The position numbers and the translations under genes are program-made. A stretch of 56,372 nucleotides of DNA from a virus. The notes under the pieces are model-generated. The model searched no databases, was not told where the DNA came from, and saw only the letters and a program-made list of their open reading frames with translations. Below, piece after piece: positions 1 to 7,023 of the stretch; within the stretch, counting starts at the first letter, position 1, and every line of letters starts with the position of its first letter. The DNA lies in the IMG/VR virus record IMGVR_UViG_3300032893_000057, positions 1 to 56,372 of that record; one strand, written 5' to 3'.

Positions 1-22
1 CAACGACTGAGGAGCGCAGACC

Positions 23-295
23 ATGGCGACCATCACCACCGGCAAGCCCGCCTCCGGCCACGTCCGGGCGAAGTTCTACGTGTACGCCGTCGAACTCACC
101 GGCTACTCGACCACCGTCAAGATGCGCCCGGTGACCCGCGGCGAGGACAACAAGGCGTGGGCCGCGGCCACGCCCTACGGCGAACTCAGCATGGGCATCG
201 CCAACGACCTGGCGGCCGAGCAGTTCTCACCCGGCCAGGAGTGGTACCTCGACTTCACGCCCGCCCCGCAGGGCCAGGAGGGCATGGGCGGGTAG
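23..295 (+). CDS. Small phage protein of unknown function
   Basis: A 90-residue soluble protein starts at ATG 23 with the Shine-Dalgarno GAGGAG a few bases upstream. It has no signal peptide or membrane segment. It reads as a compact beta-rich domain with a conserved-looking end (EQFSPGQEWYLDFTP). I recognise the general style from phage DNA-metabolism regions but cannot name a function. It sits just upstream of a small membrane protein gene, and its own upstream neighbour is outside the window. Confidence 0.75.
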   Translation: MATITTGKPASGHVRAKFYVYAVELTGYSTTVKMRPVTRGEDNKAWAAATPYGELSMGIANDLAAEQFSPGQEWYLDFTPAPQGQEGMGG

Positions 296-331
296 GTTCC
301 CCGCCTGCCTGGACTGGGTACACCCTGGCCC

Positions 332-508
332 ATGGCAGCCATCCTCTTCCTGCTGACGCTGATCATCGCCGCCATCCACTGGGGCGGCGGCGACGTCTTC
401 GGCGCCCACTACCTCGACGCTGTCTTCACCTTCCTGGCAGCGGGCCTGTTCTGCCTGGCGATGGGATGGGGAGCGATCCCCATCGCCATCGGCCCCAGGC
501 GGCCCTAG
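332..508 (+). CDS. Small membrane protein, 58 residues
   Basis: This short frame encodes a very hydrophobic peptide with two probable membrane segments (about residues 3-18 and 30-52) and a basic tail ending GPRRP. A -10-like TACACC lies seven bases before the ATG, so the transcript may be leaderless. Its TAG stop interlocks with the stop codon of the convergent gene on the other strand through a CTAG tetranucleotide. A holin-like role is possible but unsupported. Confidence 0.5.
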   Translation: MAAILFLLTLIIAAIHWGGGDVFGAHYLDAVFTFLAAGLFCLAMGWGAIPIAIGPRRP

Positions 509-735
509 CCGCCCAGCGGGCGGTAGAACGGGTGGCGCCGCTCGTCCCGCCCGTCGTAGGACCGGACGGCGGCGATGCCGCCCTGCTCGTAGACCCCGAC
601 CGCCTTCCGGGCGGCGTCTGAGGGGCGCCAGCCGGGCGACGTGTTCATGATGTAGTTGCCCAGGAGGGCGACCTCGTTGCGGTGCTCGACGTCGGTGACG
701 CCAGCCTCGATGACTTCGGTGAAGGGTGTGGTCAT
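505..735 (-). CDS. Small unknown protein behind a sigma-28-type promoter
   Basis: A 76-residue soluble protein. I place the start at the ATG ending at 735 (MTTPFTEV), because it follows a sigma-28-like promoter (743-771) and the purine-rich AAGGGA; a longer in-frame start would lie inside the promoter. The N-terminal half looks helical (EVIEAGVTDVEHRNEVALLG). It is the last gene of a leftward run, overlapping the 3' end of the upstream gene by four bases, but it can be transcribed separately. Confidence 0.65.
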   Translation of the reverse strand: MTTPFTEVIEAGVTDVEHRNEVALLGNYIMNTSPGWRPSDAARKAVGVYEQGGIAAVRSYDGRDERRHPFYRPLGG

Positions 736-1091
736 GTCCCTTCCATCGGCACGGCGGCCTCGGGACTTGAGCACTTCGGTCGACGAACCCCGCGGGGCAG
801 CTTCGCCTGCTGGGCCTGGTACTCCCGCAGGTCCTCGGCCCTTGCCCGGTCATGGCGCAGGCGCTCCTCGCGCTGGAGGCGCGCCACGAAGTCGAACTCG
901 GCCTCCAGGGCCGGGATCGCCAGGTCGAGCGCTCGGATCTCCTGGGCGTCGAAGGAGCCGTCGGCGTCCCAGCCCGGGTTGACGGCCTGACGATCGGCGA
1001 CCCGCTGGAGGAGCCAGTCCCGGCGCTTGCCCAGGGTCTCGATCGCGGCGCGGACCGCCTTCGTCCTCGGGAGGCCGTTCTCGGTGGTCAC
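732..1091 (-). CDS. Unknown helical phage protein
   Basis: A 119-residue, charge-rich, mostly helical protein (ETLGKRRDWLLQRVADRQAV, then a second Arg/Glu-rich helix). Start ATG overlaps the upstream stop as ATGA. The 3' end contains the sigma-28-type promoter of the next gene, so its C-terminal codons double as promoter DNA. No recognised domain. Confidence 0.6.
   Translation of the reverse strand: MTTENGLPRTKAVRAAIETLGKRRDWLLQRVADRQAVNPGWDADGSFDAQEIRALDLAIPALEAEFDFVARLQREERLRHDRARAEDLREYQAQQAKLPRGVRRPKCSSPEAAVPMEGT
743..771 (-). promoter_or_regulatory. Sigma-28-type promoter
   Basis: CTCAAGT, 14 bases, GCCGATGG on the minus strand, inside the end of the gene at 732-1091 and seven bases before ATG (735). 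Confidence 0.65.
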
Positions 1092-1396
1092 CCGCGGCGT
1101 CGGTTCCGGGGACGGGGCACGTAGCGGTACGGCTGAGGATTAGCGACCCGCCACTGGTCGTAGCGCAGCGGCTTCTCCTCGCCAGCGATCGCCGAGCCCG
1201 GGTCCTGGGGCGAGATGAACCCGACGATCCGGGCGGGCTCCCAGCCGGTCAGGCCACGCCGCCGGACTTCGACCACCTGGTCGACGGCGAGCCCGGCTTC
1301 CCGGATCTGGGCCGCATGCCACGCCAGGCGTGCCGCGGCGAGGCGCTCGTTGACGGCGCGGATCTCGGCCTCCCACTCAGCGGCGGTCTCAGGCAT
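1088..1396 (-). CDS. Unknown phage protein
   Basis: A 102-residue protein with a helical N-terminus (EAEIRAVNERLAAARLAWHA) followed by a short beta-type segment (DQVVEVRRRGLTGWEPARIVGF) that resembles the small SH3-like folds common in phage proteins. It overlaps both neighbours and is part of the same leftward operon. Function unknown. Confidence 0.6.
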   Translation of the reverse strand: MPETAAEWEAEIRAVNERLAAARLAWHAAQIREAGLAVDQVVEVRRRGLTGWEPARIVGFISPQDPGSAIAGEEKPLRYDQWRVANPQPYRYVPRPRNRRRG

Positions 1397-1721
1397 CGCC
1401 CAGCACCTCGTCGAGGACGTGCCCGCCGTCGATGCCGAGCAGCAGGGCGAGTGCGGTCGACCAGCCGGAGAGGAACGCGTCCTTCCACTGGGCGACCTCG
1501 ACCGTCGACATGCCGGAGTTGCGCAGGAACTCGGGCCAGGGCCAGCCGGGCAGGTGCAGCGAGTGGTGCTCGGGCAGCAGTTGGCGGGTGGGGTCCTTCG
1601 CCAGGTCCTTGAGGGCCGCCAGGACGGCCTCAGCGGCCGTCCAGCGGTCGTCGGGCAGGCCGCAGTCGGACAGGGCGCGTCGGACGGCTGCGGGGGCGTC
1701 GTTGGACGTGAGACGGGTCAT
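1389..1721 (-). CDS. Unknown phage protein
   Basis: I choose the ATG ending at 1721 (MTRLTSNDAPAAV), which overlaps the previous stop as ATGA; the frame is open a further 15 codons upstream but inside that gene. The 110-residue product is helical and Trp-rich (LHLPGWPWPEFLRN). No recognised family. Confidence 0.6.
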   Translation of the reverse strand: MTRLTSNDAPAAVRRALSDCGLPDDRWTAAEAVLAALKDLAKDPTRQLLPEHHSLHLPGWPWPEFLRNSGMSTVEVAQWKDAFLSGWSTALALLLGIDGGHVLDEVLGDA

Positions 1722-1870
1722 GCGGTGGCCTCCTCCTCTGGGAGTTCGTAGAGGCGGGCCTCGCACCAGTGGCAGGTCGCCACCGGGCCGCTATGGAGGA
1801 AGCGCTCGGACGGCAGGTCGCCGACGAGCACCTCCAGCGTGTCGTGTCCGCACTCAGGGCAGGTATCCAT
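1718..1870 (-). CDS. Short zinc-ribbon protein, 50 residues
   Basis: This gene encodes MDTCPECGHDTLEVLV and ends with CHWCEARLYELPEEEATA. Two CxxC pairs (CPEC, CHWC) point to a single zinc ribbon. It lies 9 bases from the GCCGATA box of a sigma-28-type promoter (1879-1905) and overlaps the next gene by four bases, so it is the first gene of a leftward operon running to 732. A nucleic-acid-binding or adaptor role would fit but is inference. Confidence 0.6.
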   Translation of the reverse strand: MDTCPECGHDTLEVLVGDLPSERFLHSGPVATCHWCEARLYELPEEEATA

Positions 1871-1878
1871 GCCCCTTG

Positions 1879-1905
1879 TATCGGCGGGCCGCTCCGAGAC
1901 TTGAG
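1879..1905 (-). promoter_or_regulatory. Sigma-28-type promoter linked to a palindrome
   Basis: CTCAAGT, 13 bases, GCCGATA on the minus strand. The palindrome at 1922-1933 is 16 bases upstream, joined by ATTCTTC. Confidence 0.7.
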
Positions 1906-1921
1906 CCCCACGACGAAGAAT

Positions 1922-1933
1922 CTACCGCGGTAG
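1922..1933 (-). promoter_or_regulatory. Palindrome CTACCGCGGTAG at the 3' end of the HNH gene
   Basis: It encodes the last four codons of the HNH gene including its stop. On the minus strand it is followed by ATT, making TAGATT, a -10-like box pointing at the gene ending at 1718. Confidence 0.6.
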
Positions 1934-2470
1934 CGCCGCCTTCGCCTTCCGGCGGTCCCGGTCGATCCTCGCCTGGGCCGCATTGGCTGCCCGACAGGCG
2001 GGGCACCGGCAGCCGCGGTCCCGGTAGCCGTAGATCGTCCCATGCCGAGGGTCCGCCGAGTCCTCGGGCCTGAGCGGGCGCCGTCGCCGCTCATGGACGC
2101 CGTCGAAGCGCATGTGGCACGGGCGGCAAAGGGCTCGGTAGTCGTACGGGTCGGCGTAGCGCCCTGTGAGGTTGGCCCAGTCGATGCGACGGGTGCTGCT
2201 CCCGCACTCCTCACAGACCGTCGGTCGCCCGCGAGCATCCGCGACGCGGCGGTGGAAGGAGGCGTAACCCACCTCGTCGCCTCGCCACGCGTGGTGCCTC
2301 GACCCCCGTGGGTCTCCCTGGCGGCGGTGGACAACCACGCCGAGGCGCTTCAGGTCTCGGCTGACGGTGGTCTGACTGACCCCGACGCTCGCCGCGATCT
2401 CGTACTGCGATCGCCCAGCCTCGTAAAGCTGGGCGATCGTCAGACCCCGCATCGTTGGGCGGTCCCCCAT
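1922..2470 (-). CDS. HNH endonuclease with HTH domain
   Basis: The N-terminus is a helix-turn-helix (TIAQLYEAGRSQYEIAASVG, then VSQTTVSRDLKRLG), followed by an HNH-type zinc module with paired cysteines (VCEECGS ... LCRPCHMRFD) and a second Cys cluster (DRGCRCPAC). HNH enzymes cut DNA and often act as free-standing homing enzymes in phages. I chose the ATG ending at 2470, preceded by GGATGGGG; further in-frame ATGs exist on both sides. It overlaps the upstream lysozyme gene. Its last codons, CTACCGCGGTAG, are also the palindromic operator-like element used for the downstream gene. Confidence 0.75.
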   Translation of the reverse strand: MGDRPTMRGLTIAQLYEAGRSQYEIAASVGVSQTTVSRDLKRLGVVVHRRQGDPRGSRHHAWRGDEVGYASFHRRVADARGRPTVCEECGSSTRRIDWANLTGRYADPYDYRALCRPCHMRFDGVHERRRRPLRPEDSADPRHGTIYGYRDRGCRCPACRAANAAQARIDRDRRKAKAALPR

Positions 2471-2907
2471 TGTCCCCATCCTGCGTGTGCCGCCCACGCC
2501 TCTGCAACCTGGTCCTGGACGGCGGGGGGGGCGAGGTCAGCCCGACCCCCGAGCGTGAACTCGGGCCAGTCGGCGTATCGAGCGGCGGCGATCCAGGTGC
2601 TCGGGAGCCACTGCGCCGCGCCGAAGTACCCGTTGCCGGTGTTTTCTGAGTACGTGTCGCCGCTCTCGGCGTTCAGAATGCAAGGCCAGGGCCATGGCGG
2701 TGGCAGGTGCGGCACGTGGAAGGCGAGCCAGACCTTGAACCCGGGGTGGAGGCCGTCGAGGCAGTCGACGCGCTGCTGGCCCGTTGGCAGGCCGAGGCAC
2801 CAGCGGTCCGACAGGGTCGGGCCGGAAGAGGAGAAGTCGGCGCGCGCGCCGAGGACGACGGTGAGGATGGCGGCCACAACAAGGGCCGTGCTGCGGAAGG
2901 CTCGCAC
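2440..2907 (-). CDS. Secreted lysozyme/transglycosylase-like protein
   Basis: A 155-residue protein starting at GTG with GAAAGGAGGG upstream. Residues 1-23 form a classic signal peptide (MRAFRSTALVVAAILTVVLG). The C-terminal half has the Rpf/transglycosylase-like layout: a probable catalytic Glu in LNAESGDTYSENTGNGYFGAAQ, then WLPSTW and a terminal aromatic repeat. It should act on peptidoglycan outside the membrane. It diverges from the Gam-like gene, with a 219-base regulatory gap between them. Confidence 0.75.
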   Translation of the reverse strand: MRAFRSTALVVAAILTVVLGARADFSSSGPTLSDRWCLGLPTGQQRVDCLDGLHPGFKVWLAFHVPHLPPPWPWPCILNAESGDTYSENTGNGYFGAAQWLPSTWIAAARYADWPEFTLGGRADLAPPAVQDQVAEAWAAHAGWGQWGTAQRCGV

Positions 2908-3098
2908 TGGAGTCCCTCCTTTCCGCCGAGGCTCTCCAGCGAGGCCCCTGGCGTTGGGGAATGGTCTTCGACAGGCGAGCGACGACGCTGGCTGCGACGA
3001 CGCTCAGGCTTGACCCAACGGCTCCCCTCCCTCTCGGCGAATCCGGGGGACCGTAGCAGGCCGGGGGTAGCTGTCAGCGGGTACGTGTACCCTCACCT

Positions 3099-3113
3099 CT
3101 ACCGCGGTAGACC
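3099..3113 (+). promoter_or_regulatory. Palindrome CTACCGCGGTAG overlapping a -10 box
   Basis: The 12-base palindrome (3099-3110) runs into TAGACC, a -10-like hexamer. It lies just ahead of the Gam-like gene, whose Shine-Dalgarno GAGGAGGG follows directly. The same element occurs before many other operons in the window. Confidence 0.6.
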
Positions 3114-3126
3114 TGAGGAGGGCGAC

Positions 3127-3744
3127 ATGCGCTCACACGACCTGGACGACGACCTCGCCGAGTTCGACCCCGACAACCCCGACCACTACTTCGACGACCC
3201 GGACTTCGACGCGCCGGTCACCGACCCCGACCACGAGGCCGCGGTCTTCACGCTGCTGCGGCGCCGGGCCGGTCACCTCAAGCGCATCGCCGAGGCCGAC
3301 GCCACCGTCGAGCGCGAGCGGCGGCGCTGGGAGGCGTGGCACGCGGACCGCACCGCCGGGATGCGCCGTGAGATCGAGCGCATCGAGGCCGCGGTCGAGG
3401 CCTGGATCCGCTTCGACGGCCGCAAGACCTTCCCGACGCCCTACGGCGTGACGCCGAAGCTGCGCCAGGCCCAGCCGCGCCTGGAGGTCATCGACGAGAA
3501 GGCGCTCGTCGCCTGGGCCCAGGAGAACCACTACGACGGGCTGCTCAAGGTCGAGCCCCGGATTGCCGAGGTACGCAAGATGCAACCCGGTCCCACCATC
3601 GACGACTACGTCTCCATCGAGGCCCCGGACGAGAAGGTCACCGCCGTGCTCCTCCTCGACGACGGCAACCCGGTGCCTGGCGTGGCGCTCGTGACCCCCG
3701 TCGACAAGCGCTTTTCCATGGGGAAGGCGAAGGAGAAGGACTGA
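3127..3744 (+). CDS. Gam-like host-nuclease inhibitor
   Basis: A 205-residue protein starting at ATG 3127 after GAGGAGGGCGAC. An acidic N-terminal tail is followed by a long charged helical hairpin (LKRIAEADATVERERRRWEA to EIERIEAAVEAWIRF) and a small beta segment (GRKTFPTPYGVTPKLRQAQP, then EVIDEKALVAWAQEN). This is the layout of the Mu Gam/host-nuclease-inhibitor family, which binds double-stranded DNA ends and blocks RecBCD-type nucleases. It is two bases upstream of the ERF annealing protein gene, the usual phage recombination pairing. Confidence 0.75.
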   Translation: MRSHDLDDDLAEFDPDNPDHYFDDPDFDAPVTDPDHEAAVFTLLRRRAGHLKRIAEADATVERERRRWEAWHADRTAGMRREIERIEAAVEAWIRFDGRKTFPTPYGVTPKLRQAQPRLEVIDEKALVAWAQENHYDGLLKVEPRIAEVRKMQPGPTIDDYVSIEAPDEKVTAVLLLDDGNPVPGVALVTPVDKRFSMGKAKEKD

Positions 3745-3746
3745 CC

Positions 3747-4940
3747 ATGACCGACGATCTCTCTGCTGCCGACCACGACGACGTGATCGCCGACATCGCC
3801 CAGGCGCTCGTGGACAAGGGCGACTTCGCTGGGCTGAGCGACGCCCAGCAGAAGAACTACCTGGCCCGGGCGGCGCGCATCGCGCCTCGGGTCGAGGCCG
3901 TCTTCGCCCGCCGGGCGACGTCGAGCCCCCCCGCCGACCCGCCGACCACGGTCATCCAGGCCATCCACGCCGTCATGCGGGACCTGCCCGGCATCGGCAA
4001 GGACGAGAAGTCCGAGCAGGGCTACCAGTACCGAGGGATCGAGCAGATCACCCGGCACGTCCAGGCCCTCTTCGGCAAGTACGGGGTCACGATGATCCCT
4101 GAGGTCCAGGAGCGCCGGGTCAAGGAGTTCTCGATCAACAGTCGGCCCTGGACCGAGGACGAACTGCACGTGGTCTACCGGGCCTACGGGCCCGCCCACG
4201 GCACCGTCCGGTCCCGCCGGGTGCTCTCCGACGACGGCAGCACCGTCCTGGAGGTCGACGAGGTCGTCCAGGACATGGTCACGATCGGCCCGCTGATCGG
4301 CCTCGGCCGGGACAACTCGGACAAGGGCGCCAACAAGTCGATGACCCAGTGCCTCAAGTACGCCCTCATCCAGACGCTCTGCATCGGCGACGGCAAGGAC
4401 GACGCCGACAGGGACGAGGCCCGGGTGGCCGACCCGCCGCCCCCGCCGGGCTGGGCTGAGCGCGAGCGGCTGCGCACGAGCATCCAGAGCGGCGGGCGCC
4501 CGCTGCGCGACGACTTCCGCGACTGGGTGGCCGAGCAGGGCTTCCCGGCCAAGGTCCACGAGTTCAACGACACCCAACTCGACGCCGCCGAGGGGTGGCT
4601 GATGGCGCGGCGCGCCGCGGAGGCCGAGCGCAAGGAGGCCCTGGTGCGCCTGGCGAAGGCCGGGGTGACGCCGGAACTGCTCACGAAGCCGAGCGGCACG
4701 TTCACCGACGAGGAAGCCGACCTCATCAACGACCTGCTGCACGGCCCAGACGCCGACCACCTGCGCTGGTGGATCGACAGCCTGGAACCCCCGGCGCAGC
4801 GCGTGACCGGCTCGGCCCCCGAGCCCGTCGCGACCGAGCCTGCCATCAGCGAGGCCGGAGAGGCCTCTCAGGAGCCGCTCCTGGGCTCCGAGCCGTCGGA
4901 CGCGTCGACCGACTACCCCGACGGGGAGGAGCCCTTCTGA
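3747..4940 (+). CDS. erf: ERF-family single-strand annealing protein
   Basis: A 397-residue protein. Residues about 70-230 carry the ERF superfamily pattern: IQAIHAVMRDLPGIGKDEKS, GYQYRGIEQITRHVQALFGK, and the conserved GANKSMTQCLKYALIQTLCI near the end of the domain. ERF proteins anneal complementary single strands during phage recombination and genome circularisation. The C-terminal 160 residues are a charged extension not needed for the core fold. The gene follows the Gam-like gene after two bases, so both are probably driven by the promoter at 3099. Confidence 0.85.
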   Translation: MTDDLSAADHDDVIADIAQALVDKGDFAGLSDAQQKNYLARAARIAPRVEAVFARRATSSPPADPPTTVIQAIHAVMRDLPGIGKDEKSEQGYQYRGIEQITRHVQALFGKYGVTMIPEVQERRVKEFSINSRPWTEDELHVVYRAYGPAHGTVRSRRVLSDDGSTVLEVDEVVQDMVTIGPLIGLGRDNSDKGANKSMTQCLKYALIQTLCIGDGKDDADRDEARVADPPPPPGWAERERLRTSIQSGGRPLRDDFRDWVAEQGFPAKVHEFNDTQLDAAEGWLMARRAAEAERKEALVRLAKAGVTPELLTKPSGTFTDEEADLINDLLHGPDADHLRWWIDSLEPPAQRVTGSAPEPVATEPAISEAGEASQEPLLGSEPSDASTDYPDGEEPF

Positions 4941-4946
4941 GTGTCA

Positions 4947-4975
4947 TGGACACTGTCCGCTGGGGGCGCTACCGT
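4947..4975 (+). promoter_or_regulatory. Predicted vegetative-type promoter
   Basis: TGGACA and TACCGT are separated by 17 bases, a good match to an actinobacterial primary-sigma promoter. The -35 lies within a GTGTC-ATG-GACAC inverted repeat. It would start a leader of about 90 bases before the small ORF at 5072 and the replisome-organiser-like gene. Confidence 0.45.
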
Positions 4976-5071
4976 CGGCGGGCTTACAAGCGTGGTATCC
5001 CAGCCGATGGCTCGGGGCCGGTCCCACACCAGCCCCGCAGCCGCCATCGCACCCTAACCAGAGGAGGGGCT

Positions 5072-5131
5072 ATGGACCAAACTACATGGGCGTCATTTAC
5101 GGGTCCAGGCGGCCCCCGCTCCCGCTCGTGA
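5072..5131 (+). CDS. Possible 19-residue leader peptide
   Basis: An ATG with the strong Shine-Dalgarno GAGGAGGGG four bases upstream opens a short frame, MDQTTWASFTGPGGPRSRS. Its TGA overlaps a GTG (5128) that is in frame with the next gene, giving a GTGA junction. The best ribosome-binding site in this region therefore belongs to the small ORF, and the downstream gene may be translated by coupling. Confidence 0.35.
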   Translation: MDQTTWASFTGPGGPRSRS

Positions 5132-5856
5132 CCGAGACCCCCCGCACCCAGTTCATCCAGATCCCACTGTGGGTGATCCGGCACGACCGGGTCGCCAAGG
5201 TCGAGGGCGGCACGATCCTGCGGGTGTACGCCTCGCTCCTCGCCGACTCCAGCTACAAGTCCCGGATCACCCGCCTGCCCATCGCCGGGATTCAGGAGGA
5301 GACAGGTCTCGGCCGGTCCGTCGTGTACCGAGCCCTGAGCGTGCTGAGGGAGATCGGAGCGATCATCGAACGCCCGAACGGGACGCTCTGGCTGCCGCTT
5401 GACGACGTTCTGTCCGATTCCACCACCGTGGAATCAGGGGCTCCACCGTCCACGCCTGCGGACGGAACGTCCACCACCGTGGACGCGGCGTCCACCACCG
5501 TGGACTCCTCCCTTTCTTACATAGGAGGACTCATAGAGTCAGAGATTTCTTCGCCGCCTGCGGCGTCGAAGCGAGGCGCCCGGCTCCCTGAGCCATTCGT
5601 CCTCACGGCCGAGATGAAGATCTGGGCGCGCGAGACCGTGCCCGAGGTCGACATCCGGGACCAGACGCAGCGCTTCGTCGACTACTGGCGCGCCCAGCCC
5701 GGCCAGCGCGGGGTGAAGCTCGACTGGCTGGCGACCTGGCGCAACTGGATGCGGAGCGCCCGCGACCGTATGCGCCCGCCACCGTCCGGGACCGGCCGAG
5801 CCCGCCAGGACGATGCCTTCACCCGCATCGCGAACGAGATCCGAGGAGGCGCCTGA
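5086..5856 (+). CDS. Replisome-organiser-like DNA-binding protein
   Basis: The N-terminal 110 residues form a winged helix with the RepA/lambda-O style pattern (FIQIPLWVIRHDRV; ITRLPIAGIQEETGLGRSVV; YRALSVLREIGAIIERP). A Ser/Thr-rich linker and a C-terminal helical module (RFVDYWRAQPGQRGVKLDWL, then ATWRNWMR) follow, as in phage replication initiators. The linker DNA holds three copies of TCCACCACCGTGGA and an AT-richer patch, a likely origin. ATG 5086 is 16 bases from the Shine-Dalgarno; GTG 5128, coupled to the leader peptide, may be the true start. The next gene looks like its helicase-loader partner. Confidence 0.65.
   Translation: MGVIYGSRRPPLPLVTETPRTQFIQIPLWVIRHDRVAKVEGGTILRVYASLLADSSYKSRITRLPIAGIQEETGLGRSVVYRALSVLREIGAIIERPNGTLWLPLDDVLSDSTTVESGAPPSTPADGTSTTVDAASTTVDSSLSYIGGLIESEISSPPAASKRGARLPEPFVLTAEMKIWARETVPEVDIRDQTQRFVDYWRAQPGQRGVKLDWLATWRNWMRSARDRMRPPPSGTGRARQDDAFTRIANEIRGGA
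5416..5555 (+). other. Predicted lambda-like replication origin inside the initiator gene
   Basis: Three copies of TCCACCACCGTGGA at 5419, 5470 and 5491 are imperfect palindromes. The first is extended to GATTCCAC-N4-GTGGAATC and the others to GTCCAC-N4-GTGGAC. Spacings of 51 and 21 bases are close to whole helical turns. A partial copy lies near 5442. Directly downstream (about 5509-5553) is the most AT-rich stretch nearby. Iterons followed by an AT-rich segment within the initiator gene is the lambda ori/O arrangement. Confidence 0.5.
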
Positions 5857-6401
5857 TGGACGTCCCCGAGATGAAGCTCCTCTGGCTCTACATGCACGAG
5901 GTCTGGCCGGTCACCTATTCGCTGCCGACGGCTGACCAGGACCGTCTTCGCACCCAGGTGTGGACCGACATCCTCGGCGACCTGCCCGCTCAGGGAGTGC
6001 GCGCGGCGATCATGGCGCACGCTGAGGACCAGTTCCCTCCGGCGCCGGGCAAACTCGCTGCGACTGCCCGCCGTCTCCTCGACGACGCCTCCGGCCACCA
6101 CCAGCCCGACCTCGACGAGGCCTGGGCCGAGGTCCAGACGATGGTGCGCCTCCACGGGCTCCAGGTCACCGGCCCGATCGCCTGGTCGCACCCGTCGGTC
6201 GAGGCGGCCGTGGCGGCGCTGACGTGGCGGCGGCTCTGCCTCGACGAGAACCAGACCGCGTTGTTCGCCCACTTCGCTCAAGTCTTCCGGCCCGCTGCCG
6301 ATAGGACGGAGCGAGCATCGGCCATTCCGGTCGCGGCCCGCGACATCGTGACTGGACTGGCGGGCTCGCTCGCCACGAGGAGCAGGGAGTTGGAAGCATG
6401 A
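5856..6401 (+). CDS. Helicase-loader-like protein (G39P type)
   Basis: A 181-residue helical protein overlapping the initiator-like gene by one base. The first 75 residues (MHEVWPVTYSLPTADQDRLR, then WTDILGDLPAQGVRAAIMAH and FPPAPGKLAATARRLLDD) match the pattern of phage G39P-type helicase loaders, which deliver the replicative helicase to an initiator-bound origin. Family assignment rests on pattern and position only. The 3' part of the gene contains a sigma-28-type promoter (6277-6304) aimed at the downstream WhiB gene. Confidence 0.55.
   Translation: MDVPEMKLLWLYMHEVWPVTYSLPTADQDRLRTQVWTDILGDLPAQGVRAAIMAHAEDQFPPAPGKLAATARRLLDDASGHHQPDLDEAWAEVQTMVRLHGLQVTGPIAWSHPSVEAAVAALTWRRLCLDENQTALFAHFAQVFRPAADRTERASAIPVAARDIVTGLAGSLATRSRELEA
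6277..6304 (+). promoter_or_regulatory. Sigma-28-type promoter inside the loader gene, ahead of whiB
   Basis: CTCAAGT, 13 bases, GCCGATAG. It is intragenic and lies 94 bases before the WhiB start, so WhiB and the small genes after it could be transcribed independently of the replication genes. Confidence 0.55.
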
Positions 6402-6667
6402 ACGGCCTGGAACGCATGCTGGACCTGAAGCGCAGGGGCGCGTGCCACGACGTCCCGACCGAGGTGTTCTTCCCCGGCGACGACCACGGCAGCATCGGCC
6501 CCGCCTTGCAGATCTGCGCAGAGTGCGGGATCCGAGAGGAGTGCCTGGAGTACGCCATCGAGTTCGGCGAACACGGGGTGTGGGGCGGCACCAGCGAGCG
6601 CGAGCGGCGGCGGATGTCGCGTCGTCGCCGCGATGCCGCCTACAAGGCGAAGAAGGGCGCGGCGTGA
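6398..6667 (+). CDS. whiB: WhiB-family transcription factor
   Basis: An 89-residue protein with all four WhiB cysteines (C16, then CAECGIREEC giving C40, C43 and C49), the GVWGG turn and a basic tail (RRRMSRRRRD). WhiB proteins are iron-sulphur transcription factors confined to actinobacteria and their phages, and they bind the primary sigma factor to change promoter choice. It overlaps the loader gene by four bases (ATGA). Phage WhiB proteins can repress host whiB genes or alter superinfection, as known for mycobacteriophage TM4; the role here is unknown. Confidence 0.92.
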   Translation: MNGLERMLDLKRRGACHDVPTEVFFPGDDHGSIGPALQICAECGIREECLEYAIEFGEHGVWGGTSERERRRMSRRRRDAAYKAKKGAA

Positions 6668-7023
6668 CCGAGGGCCGCCCGAGGCTCACCCGGGTCGACA
6701 GCGAGTACTCGCTGCTCGTGGCCCTGTACGTGGCCCTGTACGCCCCGTTCATCGGCGTCAGCGCGCGCTGGCCCGGCGTCATGCACGCCATCTCGATGGA
6801 GGAGGTCATCGACTCGTGGCCGGGGCTGCGGCCCGGCAAGCGCCAGCGCGCGGTCACGGCCGCGTGTGGCACCCGTTGGCTCCAGTTGCTCGGCGACGGC
6901 CAGGGCTCGCCGATCGCCTGGCCGCCCCGTGCAGACAGCCTGCCGCCCGGCTGGAGCCGCTGCGTCGCCTGCCACAAGGCGACCGGGCGCAAGCGCCCTC
7001 GCTCGGCGTGGGCGGCCTCGTGA
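6664..7023 (+). CDS. Unknown protein, GTG start
   Basis: A 119-residue protein whose GTG overlaps the WhiB stop (GTGA). It contains a short hydrophobic patch (SLLVALYVALYAPFIGV) and ends with a single CVAC pair and a basic tail. No family recognised. It is part of a run of overlapping small genes. Confidence 0.6.
   Translation: MTEGRPRLTRVDSEYSLLVALYVALYAPFIGVSARWPGVMHAISMEEVIDSWPGLRPGKRQRAVTAACGTRWLQLLGDGQGSPIAWPPRADSLPPGWSRCVACHKATGRKRPRSAWAAS

Noticed and set aside
4946-5131. 62-codon open frame from ATG 4946
   Set aside because: It overlaps the predicted promoter and leader, has no ribosome-binding site and reads as low-complexity basic sequence. Only its last 20 codons (5072-5131) have translation signals.
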